A stretch of 64,000 bases of DNA from Symbiodinium microadriaticum (lineage: Eukaryota; Sar; Dinophyceae; Suessiales; Symbiodiniaceae). The DNA is taken from assembly GCA_001939145.1 (NCBI GenBank), contig LSRX01001164.1, positions 80,492 to 144,491 of the forward strand, given 5' to 3'. Positions 19,514 to 29,825 of the stretch are shown here, in pieces. Each line of letters begins with the position of its first letter. Position 1 is the first letter of the stretch. Position numbers and translations under genes: made by a program. The notes beneath the pieces were generated by a model. The model was not told where the DNA came from. It saw nothing but the letters and a program-made list of their open reading frames with translations, and searched no databases.

Positions 19514-22500
19514 TCACAGCTGGCGCCGACGGCCCGCACCTTTCCGGCGCTTGATGAGTTTGCTGAGGTGCTGCGGCTTCGCAGTCGAGACCCGCACCGC
19601 CACTTCATCTTTGGCAATGATACGGGCCTTCCTGGCTGCCTTACCACACTTGCGCTGAACCTCACAAGCGAGCTTATGCAACTTCGAGGCGTACTTGTTG
19701 CGTTCCGCAGCTTTGGGCGTCCTGCACCCCTGTTTTGCCTTCGGGCAGAGGTTGGACAGCATCCGCGACGGAGTGCCGGTAGCATCACACCTCACGCACC
19801 GGCACAGCCGGCAAATCGATGGAGTACCCCGCTGAATATCCTGACTGTTGGATTCGGAGGCCTCTCTTATCGCACGGCGTCCCGGAAAAGTGGAAGGCAG
19901 CACTGCGTCGAGGACGAGATCATGTTGCCACGGCGCAGCCCGCTGTCTTGCCAAAGACAACTTGGTCTGTAAAATGGCAGTGGCAATCTGATTACGCTCA
20001 GGCCGCTGATCCCGGAGCAAAGGCCTCTTAGGGCAACTTCCAGTGCACTGTGTACAGTCTCGCCAGTGTCGTTTCCGAGCTCTGTTGGGCATCTTGTCGG
20101 CGAAGTACCGGTCATCAGGCACAACCCAACCACAGAAACAAGTATTAGAAGTCGCCAGCCCAAGCCGGGAAGAGCTGGAAGGCGACGAAGACGCCGAATG
20201 ATGGGCAACCTCACTGGTACGGTCATGCCCCTCAGCCGCGGGTCCAAGGTTCATGTTAGAAAATGTCGACGCAGGCCGCTTCATACACTTAGAAGAAGCA
20301 CCAAACCTGCTAGCAATCTCCGATAACCGCACTGAGCGCGCGTCTCGCCTAGACAACTTGCCAGCATCCGATCCATCAACACTAGCAAAATCAGACAGAC
20401 ACGGGAGAGATGAAGGTCGACCAGCTTCTCGATGAAGGCCAATGGTTTCAAACCTCTCATTACCACCATTGCCAGAATGCTCAGAAGCAAAATCAGAAAG
20501 GCGCACTGAGCTGCAAGAACCATCCAACTTCACACCACCACGGAGCAGCTTAGAGGAAGCCTTGCTGCCCGTCAGGTTCAATTCCAAGTAGCGCTGTTTG
20601 ACAACTTCTTCTCCAACATCCACAACTGCTTCATAATGCTCTTTGAGATGATCAAACTTCAACACAACGTAGCCCTTGCCACCATCAGGGTTGATCAGGT
20701 GCAGTTCATTCTCAGTGGAGATGACCCACACCCGGAGGTCTTGAGCTTTGGCGAACGCACCTGCCTCGAGGGCCCCTGACCAGACACCGTTGGTGCCCTG
20801 CTCTTCAACATACTGGTCCCAGGATTGCGTCCCAGGTTTACCATGCGCATTAGGCCGTCCCTGCAGCTCCCAGACCTCAGAGAAGTAAGGGTCCTTTTTG
20901 AGGACAGCACACGTATAAGCCCGAAGTTGCCTGTGAGACCGCTGGGAAGAAGAAGTGGAAACAAGTTTAGCGAAACTGTGCCACAAGCAGTTGCCCTCCC
21001 CAGGGTTGGTGACGACGACTCCACACGCGGGGAACCAAGGATGCTCCACTTCCATGGATTTATCCTCCTCCACAGCAGGGCGCTTCCGGGAACCTGTTCC
21101 ACCAGCATCTCGCTCTGTATCAGAAGGCTTTTGTGCAGAGACGTCCGTAACCTTCCGAGAGATCTTAGCACAATCCCCGAAAGAAAGGAAGGCAGCTCCA
21201 ACATCTTTAATCGGCTCGACTTTGTCTCCTTTTGGGCGCCTATTGGCTTCCTTCATGGCAACAAAATCCGAAACATTGGATCCATCAGCATCCCAATCAA
21301 CAGGCTGCTGCAAGATAACTCGTTCATCCGTGCGGGAAGCCTTGACTAGCCACTCACAGCCACCTCGTCGGCGGATTTTAGCAGTCAGCTCAGTCTCAGC
21401 GAAGCCAGTTTGAACAAGCAAGTGTTCCACGTCAGGGCCAGCCCAGTGGGCAGGGATACCTTTCAGCCGCCAGGTGCACCGCGGATGTTGCCACCTCGAA
21501 TCCGTAGGGGAAATCTTCAAGCCAAGCTGGCTCCGGCCCAACGCAAGACCGTATGGCGAAGCTTGGAGAAGCCTGTCAAGGTAGGCTGCATACGACTCAT
21601 CCGGAGACCAAGTCATCCACAAAACCTTAGTGGCCTCAGTAATACGAGACTTGTCGCCCAAGACGTCGCAGAAGAAGCGATGAGTACCAAACTGTTTGCC
21701 ACTAGCATGGAACAGCTGCTGCGCTGAAGAGGAGTCACGAACCCGAAGGAAGCCAGAGATCACCCACTTATCTTCCTTGGCAAAGTTCCAACAATCAATG
21801 ACTGCGTGGGGCGAAATGCCAACCGAAGCGGCCCAAGACCGGAGGGCAACAGACGGCTTCTTGGAGAGCGCCTCCCAGGAAGTCTCAGCATAACGGTAAT
21901 CAGCAGAAATCCGCAACACAAAAGAAGCTGCTCGTTGGTCAGCAAATGAGGGCGGAGGCTTGCTGACAACTAAGGGCGACTCCGCTTTGGATGTCAACAC
22001 CGCATGTCGAGTACCGACAGGAATGTGCCACACCCGCTTCAGCGTCAGCCTGCCATCCACAATCCCGGGGGTGGAGACCAGCGCGGCCTTCTCCATGCCA
22101 TCGTCCAGCTCCTCAGCCCTGCCGTCAAAAATGACGACAAGGTTTTGCGCATCATCGTCCCGAATGGCCCCTTCGACCATAGACACAGCTTGACCTGCCT
22201 CCTGCGCAGAGTCGGTTTGGAATATCCAAGATACTCCAGACGATTCATCAATGCCACGACCTAGCTCGTCCAGAGATCGAGCCACAGCAAGAGGGCATCC
22301 GGCAGCCGGCTGCCAGTCCGCCTGTCTGAAGTGCCATGTCCCTTTGCCAAAAGGAACCTGCTCAGACGTAGAGCCCTTAGCAGCCGTCTTTTTCTTCTTG
22401 CGCTTGACAACACTAACCCACGTAGGAGCCTCCTCCACCGGCGCTTCCTTCCAGGTGACAGTACGAGCTGGCGGGTCGGGCCCCGCAGTAGGCCTCCGAA

Positions 22501-22729
22501 GGACAGGAGGCGGATGTGCAATGGCCTTGGTATGTCGAGTGACCAAAGACTTCAGCTCCTGTAGCGCATTCCGCGGTCTCCGCTCGAGGAGTTTGCGCAG
22601 ATCATCAAACAAAGCCGTGACTTGAGGATCCTCAGCTTCATCATGCTCATCGCCATCAAGTTTGTCAACTTTGTCAAGTAACTGCTTCAAGCCTGTGAGA
22701 AGGGCATCCTTCTTTGTGCCACCACCCCC
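19514..22729 (-). CDS. Retrotransposon ORF1 with OTU cysteine-protease domain
   Basis: About 1,070 codons in the element, minus strand, ending at TGA 19514-19516. Residues about 600-745 (counted from the open frame) form an OTU domain: [15 protein letters not shown] holds the nucleophile Cys with the usual GNCLW context (Glu in place of the common Asp), then [20 protein letters not shown], and the catalytic His in HYEAVV. OTU proteases cleave ubiquitin or like conjugates; inside a retroelement the role (self-processing or host interference) is unknown. Later come Cys/His clusters (CFCGW..., CRLCRCVRC) and a very basic tail ([15 protein letters not shown]), typical of nucleic-acid-binding ORF1 proteins. 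The frame reaches the element's first base with no Met, so the true start was probably lost by 5' truncation. Confidence 0.8.
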   Translation of the reverse strand, partial: GGGGTKKDALLTGLKQLLDKVDKLDGDEHDEAEDPQVTALFDDLRKLLERRPRNALQELKSLVTRHTKAIAHPPPVLRRPTAGPDPPARTVTWKEAPVEEAPTWVSVVKRKKKKTAAKGSTSEQVPFGKGTWHFRQADWQPAAGCPLAVARSLDELGRGIDESSGVSWIFQTDSAQEAGQAVSMVEGAIRDDDAQNLVVIFDGRAEELDDGMEKAALVSTPGIVDGRLTLKRVWHIPVGTRHAVLTSKAESPLVVSKPPPSFADQRAASFVLRISADYRYAETSWEALSKKPSVALRSWAASVGISPHAVIDCWNFAKEDKWVISGFLRVRDSSSAQQLFHASGKQFGTHRFFCDVLGDKSRITEATKVLWMTWSPDESYAAYLDRLLQASPYGLALGRSQLGLKISPTDSRWQHPRCTWRLKGIPAHWAGPDVEHLLVQTGFAETELTAKIRRRGGCEWLVKASRTDERVILQQPVDWDADGSNVSDFVAMKEANRRPKGDKVEPIKDVGAAFLSFGDCAKISRKVTDVSAQKPSDTERDAGGTGSRKRPAVEEDKSMEVEHPWFPACGVVVTNPGEGNCLWHSFAKLVSTSSSQRSHRQLRAYTCAVLKKDPYFSEVWELQGRPNAHGKPGTQSWDQYVEEQGTNGVWSGALEAGAFAKAQDLRVWVISTENELHLINPDGGKGYVVLKFDHLKEHYEAVVDVGEEVVKQRYLELNLTGSKASSKLLRGGVKLDGSCSSVRLSDFASEHSGNGGNERFETIGLHREAGRPSSLPCLSDFASVDGSDAGKLSRRDARSVRLSEIASRFGASSKCMKRPASTFSNMNLGPAAEGHDRTSEVAHHSASSSPSSSSRLGLATSNTCFCGWVVPDDRYFADKMPNRARKRHWRDCTQCTGSCPKRPLLRDQRPERNQIATAILQTKLSLARQRAAPWQHDLVLDAVLPSTFPGRRAIREASESNSQDIQRGTPSICRLCRCVRCDATGTPSRMLSNLCPKAKQGCRTPKAAERNKYASKLHKLACEVQRKCGKAARKARIIAKDEVAVRVSTAKPQHLSKLIKRRKGAGRRRQL

Positions 22730-22745
22730 TGTAGGCCATGTCGGT
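22730..22745 (-). repeat. Target-site duplication, 5' copy
   Basis: TGTAGGCCATGTCGGT, identical to 16189-16204. The next base outward differs (G here, T in the element side of the other copy), so 16 bp is the full length. Confidence 0.92.
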
Positions 22746-23443
22746 GACTGCAGAGGTATTCCAGGAGCCGATGTGTTGGTTGAAACCAAGCGCTTGGCGG
22801 AACATCTTGCTCATGCGCTTCACTGCAGACGTATCCCAGGAGCCGATGGACTGGTTGAAAACAATCGCGCCCTCGAACATGGAGCCCATGTCCGTCACGG
22901 ATGAGGTATCCCAGAAACCGACAGGCTGGCTAAAGGCTTTCGCACCCTGGAACATGTAGCTCATGCCAGTCACTTTGGAAGTATCCCAGGGGCCGATGGG
23001 CTGGTTGAAGGCCGTCGCAACCTCAAACATATTGCTCACGTCGGTCACTTTGGAAGTATCGCAGGGGCCGATGGGCTGGTTGAAGGCATACGCGAAGTTG
23101 AACATGTGGTTCATGTCAACTACTGCAGAGGTATTCCAAGAGCCGATGGGCTTATTGAAGGCATACGCGAATTGGAACATGTGGCTCATGTCGACTACTG
23201 CAGAGGTATTCCATGAGCCGATGGGCTGGTTGAAGCGGTCCGCTTGCCTGAACATGTCGCGCATGTTGGTCACTGCAGAGGTATCCTAGGAGCCGATGGG
23301 CTGGTCGAAGGCGCTCGCAGACCGGAACATGAAGCTCATGTTGGTCACTGCCGAAGTATTCCAGGAGCCGATGGGCTGGTCGAAGGTCCAAGCGCCGTAG
23401 AACATGCAGCTCATGTCGGTCACTGCTGAGGTATCCCAGGGGC
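22746..23443 (-). pseudogene. BspA-type LRR block, upstream half (exon 3), with a nonsense codon
   Basis: About nine 25-residue DUF285 repeats (for example [20 protein letters not shown]). The exon starts after an ATCCCAG acceptor (23444-23450) with GCCCCTGG. Joined to exon 2 through a GC donor this keeps the repeat in register (DIS-P-WDTS). The conserved Trp codon of one repeat is TAG at 23286-23288 (TGG in all others), so the frame stops there. BspA-type LRRs in eukaryotic microbes are usually surface adhesion or recognition proteins. The block ends at 22746, where the retroelement has split a repeat unit. Confidence 0.82.
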
Positions 23444-23574
23444 CTGGGATTTTAAGTAAGGACAAAACAGTATACACTTTAATTTCATAACGGCCCCTCA
23501 CGAAACAGGTACCCCATAAAAAAAAGTATCAAAGTGCAGAAATGGTTCCTTCAAGGAACAGGTACCGGAAAAAA

Positions 23575-23625
23575 AAATATATGTATATTTATATTTATTT
23601 ATTTATTTATTTATTTATGATATAG
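23575..23625. repeat. (ATTT)n / AT-rich tract in intron 2
   Basis: TATTTATTTATTTATTTATT-type microsatellite in the 214-bp GC-AG intron between exons 2 and 3 of the LRR gene. Confidence 0.85.
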
Positions 23626-23657
23626 TAAAGTATAACTACTCCAGCGAACCGGGGAGC

Positions 23658-23774
23658 TGATGTCCTCATTGAAGTCGTTAAGATCCTGAAACAGTCCTCG
23701 CATGCTGGTGATCGCGGAGACGTCCCACCGACTAATCTCCCCATACGTGGTCAGAACATGATGTCGTCCGTAAC
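23658..23774 (-). CDS. BspA-LRR gene, exon 2
   Basis: It opens after an ATATCAG acceptor (23775-23781) and reads GYGRHHVLTTYGEISRWDVS and then ITSMRGLFQDLNDFNEDI. YGEISRWDVS with FNEDIS is the usual first unit of a BspA/DUF285 array. The phase fits exon 1 exactly (GCA G + GT TAC). Its best downstream border is a GC donor (GACATCA/GCTCC), giving a GC-AG intron as is common in dinoflagellates. Confidence 0.65.
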
Positions 23775-24079
23775 CTGATATAGGGGCGCTATAGTTAAGA
23801 TAGAGTCTCGAGTAGATCATAATAGGTCTTACTGAGGAATACTATCATGCATGAGTCAACCCTCTATACAAACCCTAGACTAACTCTTACAGTAACCCTG
23901 ATTAGCAACCCGTAACCCCTTCAGTAACCCGTCTAGTAACCCTTTTAGAAACCTTTGCAGAACTTTTACGGGGCCTTTGAGGGATCCATAAGGGTTTAGG
24001 CTGACCCGCACAGGAAGAAGGCGAGGAGCAGCAGAAGGGAACTGGAGCAGTGGGCAGGGCAAGACAAACCAAATCAAGA

Positions 24080-24290
24080 GTGAGGTTTAGGGTTTAGGGT
24101 TTAGGGGACAAGACCCCCCAACTGAAGGAAAGACAGCACCTGTGGCAGTGCCTCCCAAGACAACATGAGAAGCTTGAAGCGGCGCGGAAGCCTTCGTTCG
24201 TCCTCATGTTTCAATCAACCTTAAACCCTAATTAAACCCTAAACCCTAAATCCTAAACCCTAGACCCTGAACCCCATACCCTACAGGATC
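24080..24290. repeat. TTTAGGG and CCCTAAA blocks in intron 1
   Basis: A TTTAGGG block at 24086-24107 and a CCCTAAA block at 24220-24272, both within the 539-bp first intron of the LRR gene. Confidence 0.8.
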
Positions 24291-24313
24291 CCTTTAAACA
24301 GGAACCCAGTCAC

Positions 24314-24419
24314 CTGCCCAGCTCTCCACAGCGACTCTGAGCTCGGCGTGGTGGCTGAACGCGCGCGACGCCGCAGAGATGGGCAGCAGCGAAAGGAAGA
24401 GGAAATTCATCGTTCCCAT
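24314..24419 (-). CDS. BspA-LRR gene, exon 1: start codon and signal peptide
   Basis: The minus strand has an ATG at 24417-24419 (a second Met follows at 24408-24410) opening MGTMNFLFLSLLPISAASRA, a clear signal peptide with a hydrophobic core and small residues before a likely cleavage site. Then ELRVAVESWAG follows, the segment that normally precedes the first BspA repeat. The exon ends at GGGCAG with a GTGACT donor (24308-24313). This start was chosen because signal peptide, phase and repeat register all agree with exon 2. The promoter region upstream is TTTAGGG motif. Confidence 0.68.
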
Positions 24420-25560
24420 GGGCTCTTTAGGGTTTAGGGTTTAGGGGGTTTGGGGTTTTGGGTTTTGGGGTTGTACTATACTATGTTATATGCTGTATTG
24501 CAGTATAACTCTAGTCTACTCTGCCATACTATACTACACTATGCATTCTGTCTCAGGTACCTTGCGCTCTACCACAGACATGTGATGCAAGGTGCATGAT
24601 GCGATTGTAGGATCTTCAAAGAGAGCACCACGAGACGAGACTATGAAAGAGGATCTGTGTGGAACACAGAATGCAAGAGCCCGAGCAGCTCGAGTAGACT
24701 GCGCCAAGGCAAGCCGTCATTTGGATGCTTCCGGTTGCGGTTTAGGGTTTAGGGTTTAGGGTTTAGGGTTTAGGGTCCTGCTTTGGCAAAATGGCAGCAC
24801 TCCATGCAGATGCTCAGAGACACACGAGGATGCAGACGTCCAGAGCTGCCGCATGTCACCTGCTTCATCGCTGGGGGGTTTAAGCGGAAATCTTCCGAGC
24901 GGGAGCGGAACCTCCTGAAAAGCTGAAGCGTCCAACGCGTACTCCCCGAAGAGTCATGACATTGATGCGATGGAATTGACTCAGAGGACCCAATACCCCA
25001 CTAATAAGGAATAAACCTTACATCAGGAAACTAGCCAGGTTGTTGGCTTCGGGTCTTGGCTGGACCCTGGGTACACGTCAACTCTCTCACTCTCTCTCTC
25101 TCTCTCTCTCTTTCTCTCAAACCAAAACCATGAAGTCATGCCTAGGGGCCAGGCCAAGTTCACTTCAGCCGCTGAACTTCAGCCTCGCCTTGGCGCCCCC
25201 ACTATCACCAAACGGCCTCTTCTACAAAGGCCTGCATAACAAATGACAACCCCATCAGATCCTGAAACAGCAGACGCAACCAACAAACACCTGAGTGTTG
25301 AGAGAAAAGGCGACCCCAGAAGCTTGTCCAAGATTTTTGGGCACCCGACCTTGTGTCGGTGACCTCATATCACCTGAAAGACAGGTGCTGGGGCAGCGAA
25401 GCCAGGCAAGCTCTTTGAGCGCTGCTGCGCTTGGCTAACGGGCTTACATGGCCCACGAAAGCGTGTTTTGTTGTTTTATGGGCTTCGGGTTTAGGGTTTA
25501 GGAGAGCAGGAGCTTCACAATTAGAAGGATGTGGAATCATGGTCTCAAAGGGCTGTTATG
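24420..25560. other. No gene recognised; TTTAGGG motif, CT tract, half palindrome
   Basis: Perfect TTTAGGG blocks (24427-24447, 24740-24776), half of a family D palindrome at 24980-25024, and a CT microsatellite (25084-25118). No exon was assigned. Confidence 0.45.
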
Positions 25561-25569
25561 AAGGGCTCA

Positions 25570-25736
25570 TCGTAGTGGAAGCAGTAGCCGTAGCAGTAGT
25601 GGTAGTAGTAGCAGTACTGTAGTAGTAGCAGTACTGTAGTAGTAGCAGTAGTAACAGTAGCAGTAGGAGGAGGAGGAGGAGGAGGAGGAGTAGTAGTAGT
25701 AGCAGCAGCAGCAATAGCACTAGTCCTAGTAGTAAT

Positions 25737-25799
<63 letters not shown>

Positions 25800-25800
25800 G
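25570..25800. repeat. AGT, AGG and AGC triplet microsatellites
   Basis: Impure AGT/AGC, then (AGG)n at 25665-25690, ending in a nearly pure (AGC)n of about 20 units (25736-25798). The polyalanine frame is a by-product. Confidence 0.9.
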
Positions 25801-27460
25801 GAAGGAGTATCTATCATGCTCAGAATTATTCTGCGCATAATGTGTAATCCGGAAACCAAGAAATCTCGACCAAACCCCTCATAATTCTTAAACCCTAAGC
25901 CCAAACCTTACACCCTTATTGCTCTTAACCTGGTACCTATCTTCCACGTTCTCGCAAGGGCGAGTTCCAGGCCGCCTTGTGGTTGGAGTCCCAGTCCTGA
26001 AAGATCTAGGCATCCTTTGAGCTAGGGGTTTCGCATTTTGGACTTATCTAGGGTGGGTTTAGGGTTTAGGGCTTAAGGTTTAAGGTTTATAGAAATTGTA
26101 TAGGGTTTGGGTCCGGGGTTTTGACCGAAAGTTTTGACCGAAAGTTCTGACCGAAAGTTTTGAGCGAAAGTTTCGTTTTTTGCTTTTCATTTTTGGTTTT
26201 AGCGGGGCTGGGATTTGAGCTGCCGGGCCTGGGCTGGGCTGGCCTGGCCTGGCCTGGCCTGGCCTGGGAAGTGGCTGGGCGCTGNGGCTGCTGGCTGCTG
26301 GCTGGGCTGGGCTTTGGTTTCGGCGGGTTGGGGCTTGCAAAGCAGGACCTGCGCTGTCACGGCATACAATTTCTATTTATCCTGTCTTGAGGCTTTAGGG
26401 TTTAAAGGGTTTAGGGTTTCAGGTTTAGGGTTTAGGTTTTAGGGTTCAGGGTTTAGGGTTTAGGGTTTCGGGTCTAGGGTTCCTCGCTGGTTCTCTAGGG
26501 GGACCTCTGGGGTTTTGGTAGAGTCTTACTCTTCAGGATGTCTTGCAGTTTAGGGTTTAAGGCCTGGGGTTTAAAGGCTTACAGTGTAAGCACAAAGGTT
26601 TAGGGTTTGGGGTTTAGGGTTCAGGGTTGCCCGTACTAATCTGATAATCATTTGCACATAGCCACCGCAAGCAATACTTAACAATGCTATAATCAAAATA
26701 TACATCGACAGATGACAGGGATGATGATACGGGTGACGACCAAGATAACGATAATGATGATGACCAGGATAGTGATCATGACAACGATGATGACACTGAC
26801 AAGAGCCATGAGAATCAGAATGCTAATCGTGATGACAGTGTTAAGAAGAAGCTGTGTATGGCAGCAGTGGCAATAACAGTCGCAAAGACACTGACATTAA
26901 CAAGATTCTTTTAATCAATGACAGTACCGAAAATCCACGATAGCAATCGCGCTAGCAATAGTTCTGTGGGTCTTAGGGCATTGAAGGTATTTTGAAAAAT
27001 GCTCCTCATGCTGTTTTATCAGGCGCGTGTAGGGCTTCCATCTCGCATGGAGCCTACGACTGCAGGGTGCAAGGGCTTCCCTAAACACTCAATCGCTAAA
27101 CCCAAAAACCTAAAACCCAAAACCCTAAAACCCGACATGCTAAAGACTCGAGCCTAAAACCGACATGCCCTTAAACCCTAAACCGCTAGCTAGACCCAGT
27201 GCTGCCAACCCTTTCAGACCGCGAATCCAATCCGAGAAGCCTCAATACTACCAGACAGGTTACGACATTTGTCCTGAAGTCTCACAAGATCCTGCGTTCT
27301 TTACCCTAAAAAAAAAAGAACCATGAACACACCCTGCACCCGAACTCCGGAAGCCTGCGAAGAGCCGTCTGGATCGAGAGTTTCAAGTCCGAGCTGCTCC
27401 TTCCTGGAAGCTGCTCTTCGCTCACCAAAGGGGCTTTAGAACGTTTGTTGGGCTACATTG
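25801..27460. other. Gene-free TTTAGGG-motif zone with GGCCT run and GAT/GAC tract
   Basis: TTTAGGG blocks at 26050-26090, 26393-26475 and 26596-26630; a GCCTG tandem run at 26225-26270 next to a single N at 26285; and a degenerate GAT/GAC/AAT tract at 26705-26950. No reliable exon. Confidence 0.5.
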
Positions 27461-27461
27461 T

Positions 27462-27511
27462 AGTATAACTTGGTTTAGGGTTTAGGGTTTAGGGTTTAGG
27501 GCAGTATAACT
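27462..27511. repeat. TTTAGGG block flanked by a 9-bp direct repeat
   Basis: AGTATAACT at 27462-27470 and at 27503-27511, with four GGTTTAG units between. Confidence 0.65.
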
Positions 27512-28196
27512 ACTAACGATAACGGAGTACTGTTCTGATGATAAAGACCCCCCCAAATGGGCCGTAGCTTCAGAGCTACAGCATGCTCCATGCCTTGCCA
27601 GGGAATCCTCCCCAATCCCGGCCCCAACTTAGGCCTGGGCTGTTGCCACGGTTTAGGGTTGAGGGTTTAGGGTTTAGGGTTTAGGGTTTAGGGTTGAAGG
27701 TTTAGGGTTTAGGGTTTAGGGTTGAGGGTTTAGGGTTTAGGGTAATTCTACGTCAGCAGCATGCTTCTTGAATAATCACGAACTAAGAGGTTTCTGAAGG
27801 TATTACTCGCAATGCTCCCTTGTGTTTTAGGACGAAGAACACAAGAAATTCCCTGCAATGAGAGAGACCATACGCTTGAATGGACACATATCCCCACTAC
27901 TCTTTTTTTCAGAAAGCTTGTTGACCCCGGGCCTACAGCTTGTGTTGTGGAGAAGCCTGCGGTTAGTGATAATGACCTATTTGACTCACACAACAGCATG
28001 TGAATGTGTCAAACTGTCGCCCTGGCACAGCAAGGTAGAAAGCTTGAAATGGGTGTTAGGATGAGAATCACCGCAGATGGATGACCCGGTTTGTAGGAGG
28101 TGCCTTTCGCAGCTCCGGGCTGCGAAGCCCTGAAAGTCGGGGTTTCGGATTGGACCTCGAGTTGTGGAGTTTAGGGTTTGTGCTCGGTTTTAAGAT
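27512..28196. other. TTTAGGG block and unassigned sequence
   Basis: A 90-bp TTTAGGG/TTGAGGG block (27651-27743), then about 330 bp with weak open frames on both strands that I cannot support as exons. Confidence 0.4.
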
Positions 28197-28300
28197 CCCA
28201 GAGACTCCAATATCCCTTAATTAAGGATAATAGACCTTAAATGGGATCCTACTAGAATTTAATGTATATTCCTTGATTAAGGGATCTTGGAGTCTTTGGG
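28197..28300. repeat. Palindromic element, family D
   Basis: Left CCCAGAGACTCCAATATCCC with TTAATTAAGGAT; right, its complement (GGGATCTTGGAGTCTTTGGG). 104 bp, compared with 61019-61131 and 9867-10044. Confidence 0.8.
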
Positions 28301-28453
28301 ATCTACTAACGATCTTTTAAAGATCCTCGGAGTCTCTGACTAAGGAGTTCCGACATCAAGGCACGCATGAGATAGAAGCTAACAGAAGACGTGTTTGCGA
28401 TTTAACCAAAACCGACACCCCCAAGACCCCAAAGGACTACCGGTAAAAACTCA

Positions 28454-28882
28454 TCAACAACAATAATCACAACTAGAATGCCACATGTAGCTGGCAGCCT
28501 GTCGTACAAAGCGTTTGGCTTGCAGCAAGCGCTCGCCTCGGAGGATGTGGCAGCAAAGCGAGCAAAGATCTTCACAGCAAGCACAGTCGGAGTCACATTG
28601 GCCAACATAAATCATGGTACACGTTTGTGACTTTACACACCTGACAACCATCGTGGCTGTCCTGGTTCTTACAAGCTGGGATTCGGACAGCACCAGAACA
28701 ACGGGACTTGGCATCATCTCAGGATGTTCAAAGAATCCATCGGCTAACCACGGTGCATGGCTTTGGCCATATCTTGCTTTCGTGCCTCTCTCTAGGGAGG
28801 GTAGTCCCAGCTCCCCACACACAGCACTTGCTGGGCCCATTTGCAGCCATAGCTCAGAATTCTTTACTTCGAAGCTTCTCAA
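28454..28882 (-). CDS. Possible exon, Cys-rich, unknown
   Basis: A 142-codon open frame on the minus strand with a Cys-dense end (CDSDCACCEDLCSLCC). The opposite strand is also open here. No domain or splice border convinces me; it is listed because this 430-bp stretch is free of TTTAGGG motif and unlike its surroundings. Confidence 0.18.
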   Translation of the reverse strand: MRSFEVKNSELWLQMGPASAVCGELGLPSLERGTKARYGQSHAPWLADGFFEHPEMMPSPVVLVLSESQLVRTRTATMVVRCVKSQTCTMIYVGQCDSDCACCEDLCSLCCHILRGERLLQAKRFVRQAASYMWHSSCDYCC

Positions 28883-28937
28883 TAGTGGACTCTCTTGCCA
28901 ACAGGCAGCACTCTTGTAGGGGCTCAGCTGGCGCTGG

Positions 28938-28990
28938 CGCTGGTGGTGGTGGTGGTGGTGGTGGTGGCGGCGGCGGTGGTGGTGGTGATG
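28938..28990. repeat. (GGT)n/(GGC)n microsatellite
   Basis: About 17 GGT/GGC triplets. Confidence 0.85.
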
Positions 28991-29634
28991 ATGTCGTCAT
29001 CGTCATGCGAAGTGGGGCTCTGCTTTCTGTTTGTATTTTATGGAAAAGTCCCGGGCCATTTGTGTGGGTTGTTGGCAGAATTTACTGGGGTTTTGGTGGG
29101 GTTGCAAGGCTTGTCATCAGGTGTTTAACTGTTTAACTGGGTTTACGGAGCTTGGGGGTCTAGGGTTTGGTCAGGTTTTAGGCTTGAGGTTTAGGCTTTA
29201 TTGCTGGATTTGTTTATTCGGTTCATGGCTTGGGTTCAGGGGGGTTTGGTTTTGGGCTTAGGTTTAGGGTTAGGGTTGGGCGTGGGTCTAGCTGCTAGGC
29301 TTTCTCAGGCATGCAGTGTAGGGCCTTTTGCGTTAAGTTGGTTGGTGTCAAACCTAAAGAACCTCAACCCCCCAAGACCCTCAAAGCATCTCAGCCCACC
29401 CCGAAGCCCAAAACCCTCACGCTGGTGGCTCACAAACCTAAGAGCCCGCCACCCTGAGACCTCAACCCCCGAAAAGCCTGAAACCTCAGACCCCGATACC
29501 TTCAAACCTGCACACTCCCCGACATCCAGCTACCTCCCAGCAAGTGCATGATATACCGAAGCAGGAAACTACATAGATTAGTAAGTTAGTAGTAACTAAA
29601 CAGCATTAGATGTATTCAAAAACCCACGCTACTT

Positions 29635-29661
29635 TGACTACTACTTTCACTACTACTACTG

Positions 29662-29692
<31 letters not shown>

Positions 29693-29825
29693 GACTACGA
29701 CGGCTACCACGATTACTACGGCTACCACAGCTACTACGACCGCTACGACTAGGACGGCGAAGACGCTTACAATAACTTCTACGACTACCACTGCGACGAC
29801 GGGGGCGACGACGACCTATCTACTA
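29635..29825. repeat. ACT/ACG triplet microsatellite
   Basis: (CTA)n passing to degenerate ACG/ACT; Thr-rich and Val-rich frames are by-products. Confidence 0.85.

Larger units (their letters stand above)
16205..22729 (-). mobile_element. Non-LTR retrotransposon: OTU protease + endonuclease + reverse transcriptase
   Basis: A 6,525-bp element on the minus strand inserted in the LRR gene. The ends are defined by a perfect 16-bp target-site duplication (16189-16204 and 22730-22745). No LTRs and no poly(A): the 3' end is CCCACTGATATCA. Coding starts at the first base and runs to the last in one frame, with a single TGA (19514-19516). Order of domains: ORF1 region with an OTU-type cysteine protease and Cys/His fingers, then apurinic-like endonuclease/exonuclease/phosphatase (EEP) domain, reverse transcriptase, C-terminal CCHC finger. 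There is no ATG near the 5' end of the frame, so the copy is probably 5' truncated. Stop-free length and lack of decay suggest a fairly recent insertion. Confidence 0.9.

Noticed and set aside
16299..22625. Many plus-strand open frames opposite the retroelement
   Set aside because: Shadows of the minus-strand coding sequence; none has a recognisable domain.
22746..22789. Start codon of retroelement ORF1 at 22789
   Set aside because: It is a TTG in the flanking LRR sequence, read in another frame, and is outside the element as defined by the target-site duplication.
22746..23443. Bacterial contamination suggested by BspA/DUF285 repeats
   Set aside because: The exons have spliceosomal borders and signal-peptide exon structure, and the repeats are common in protists.
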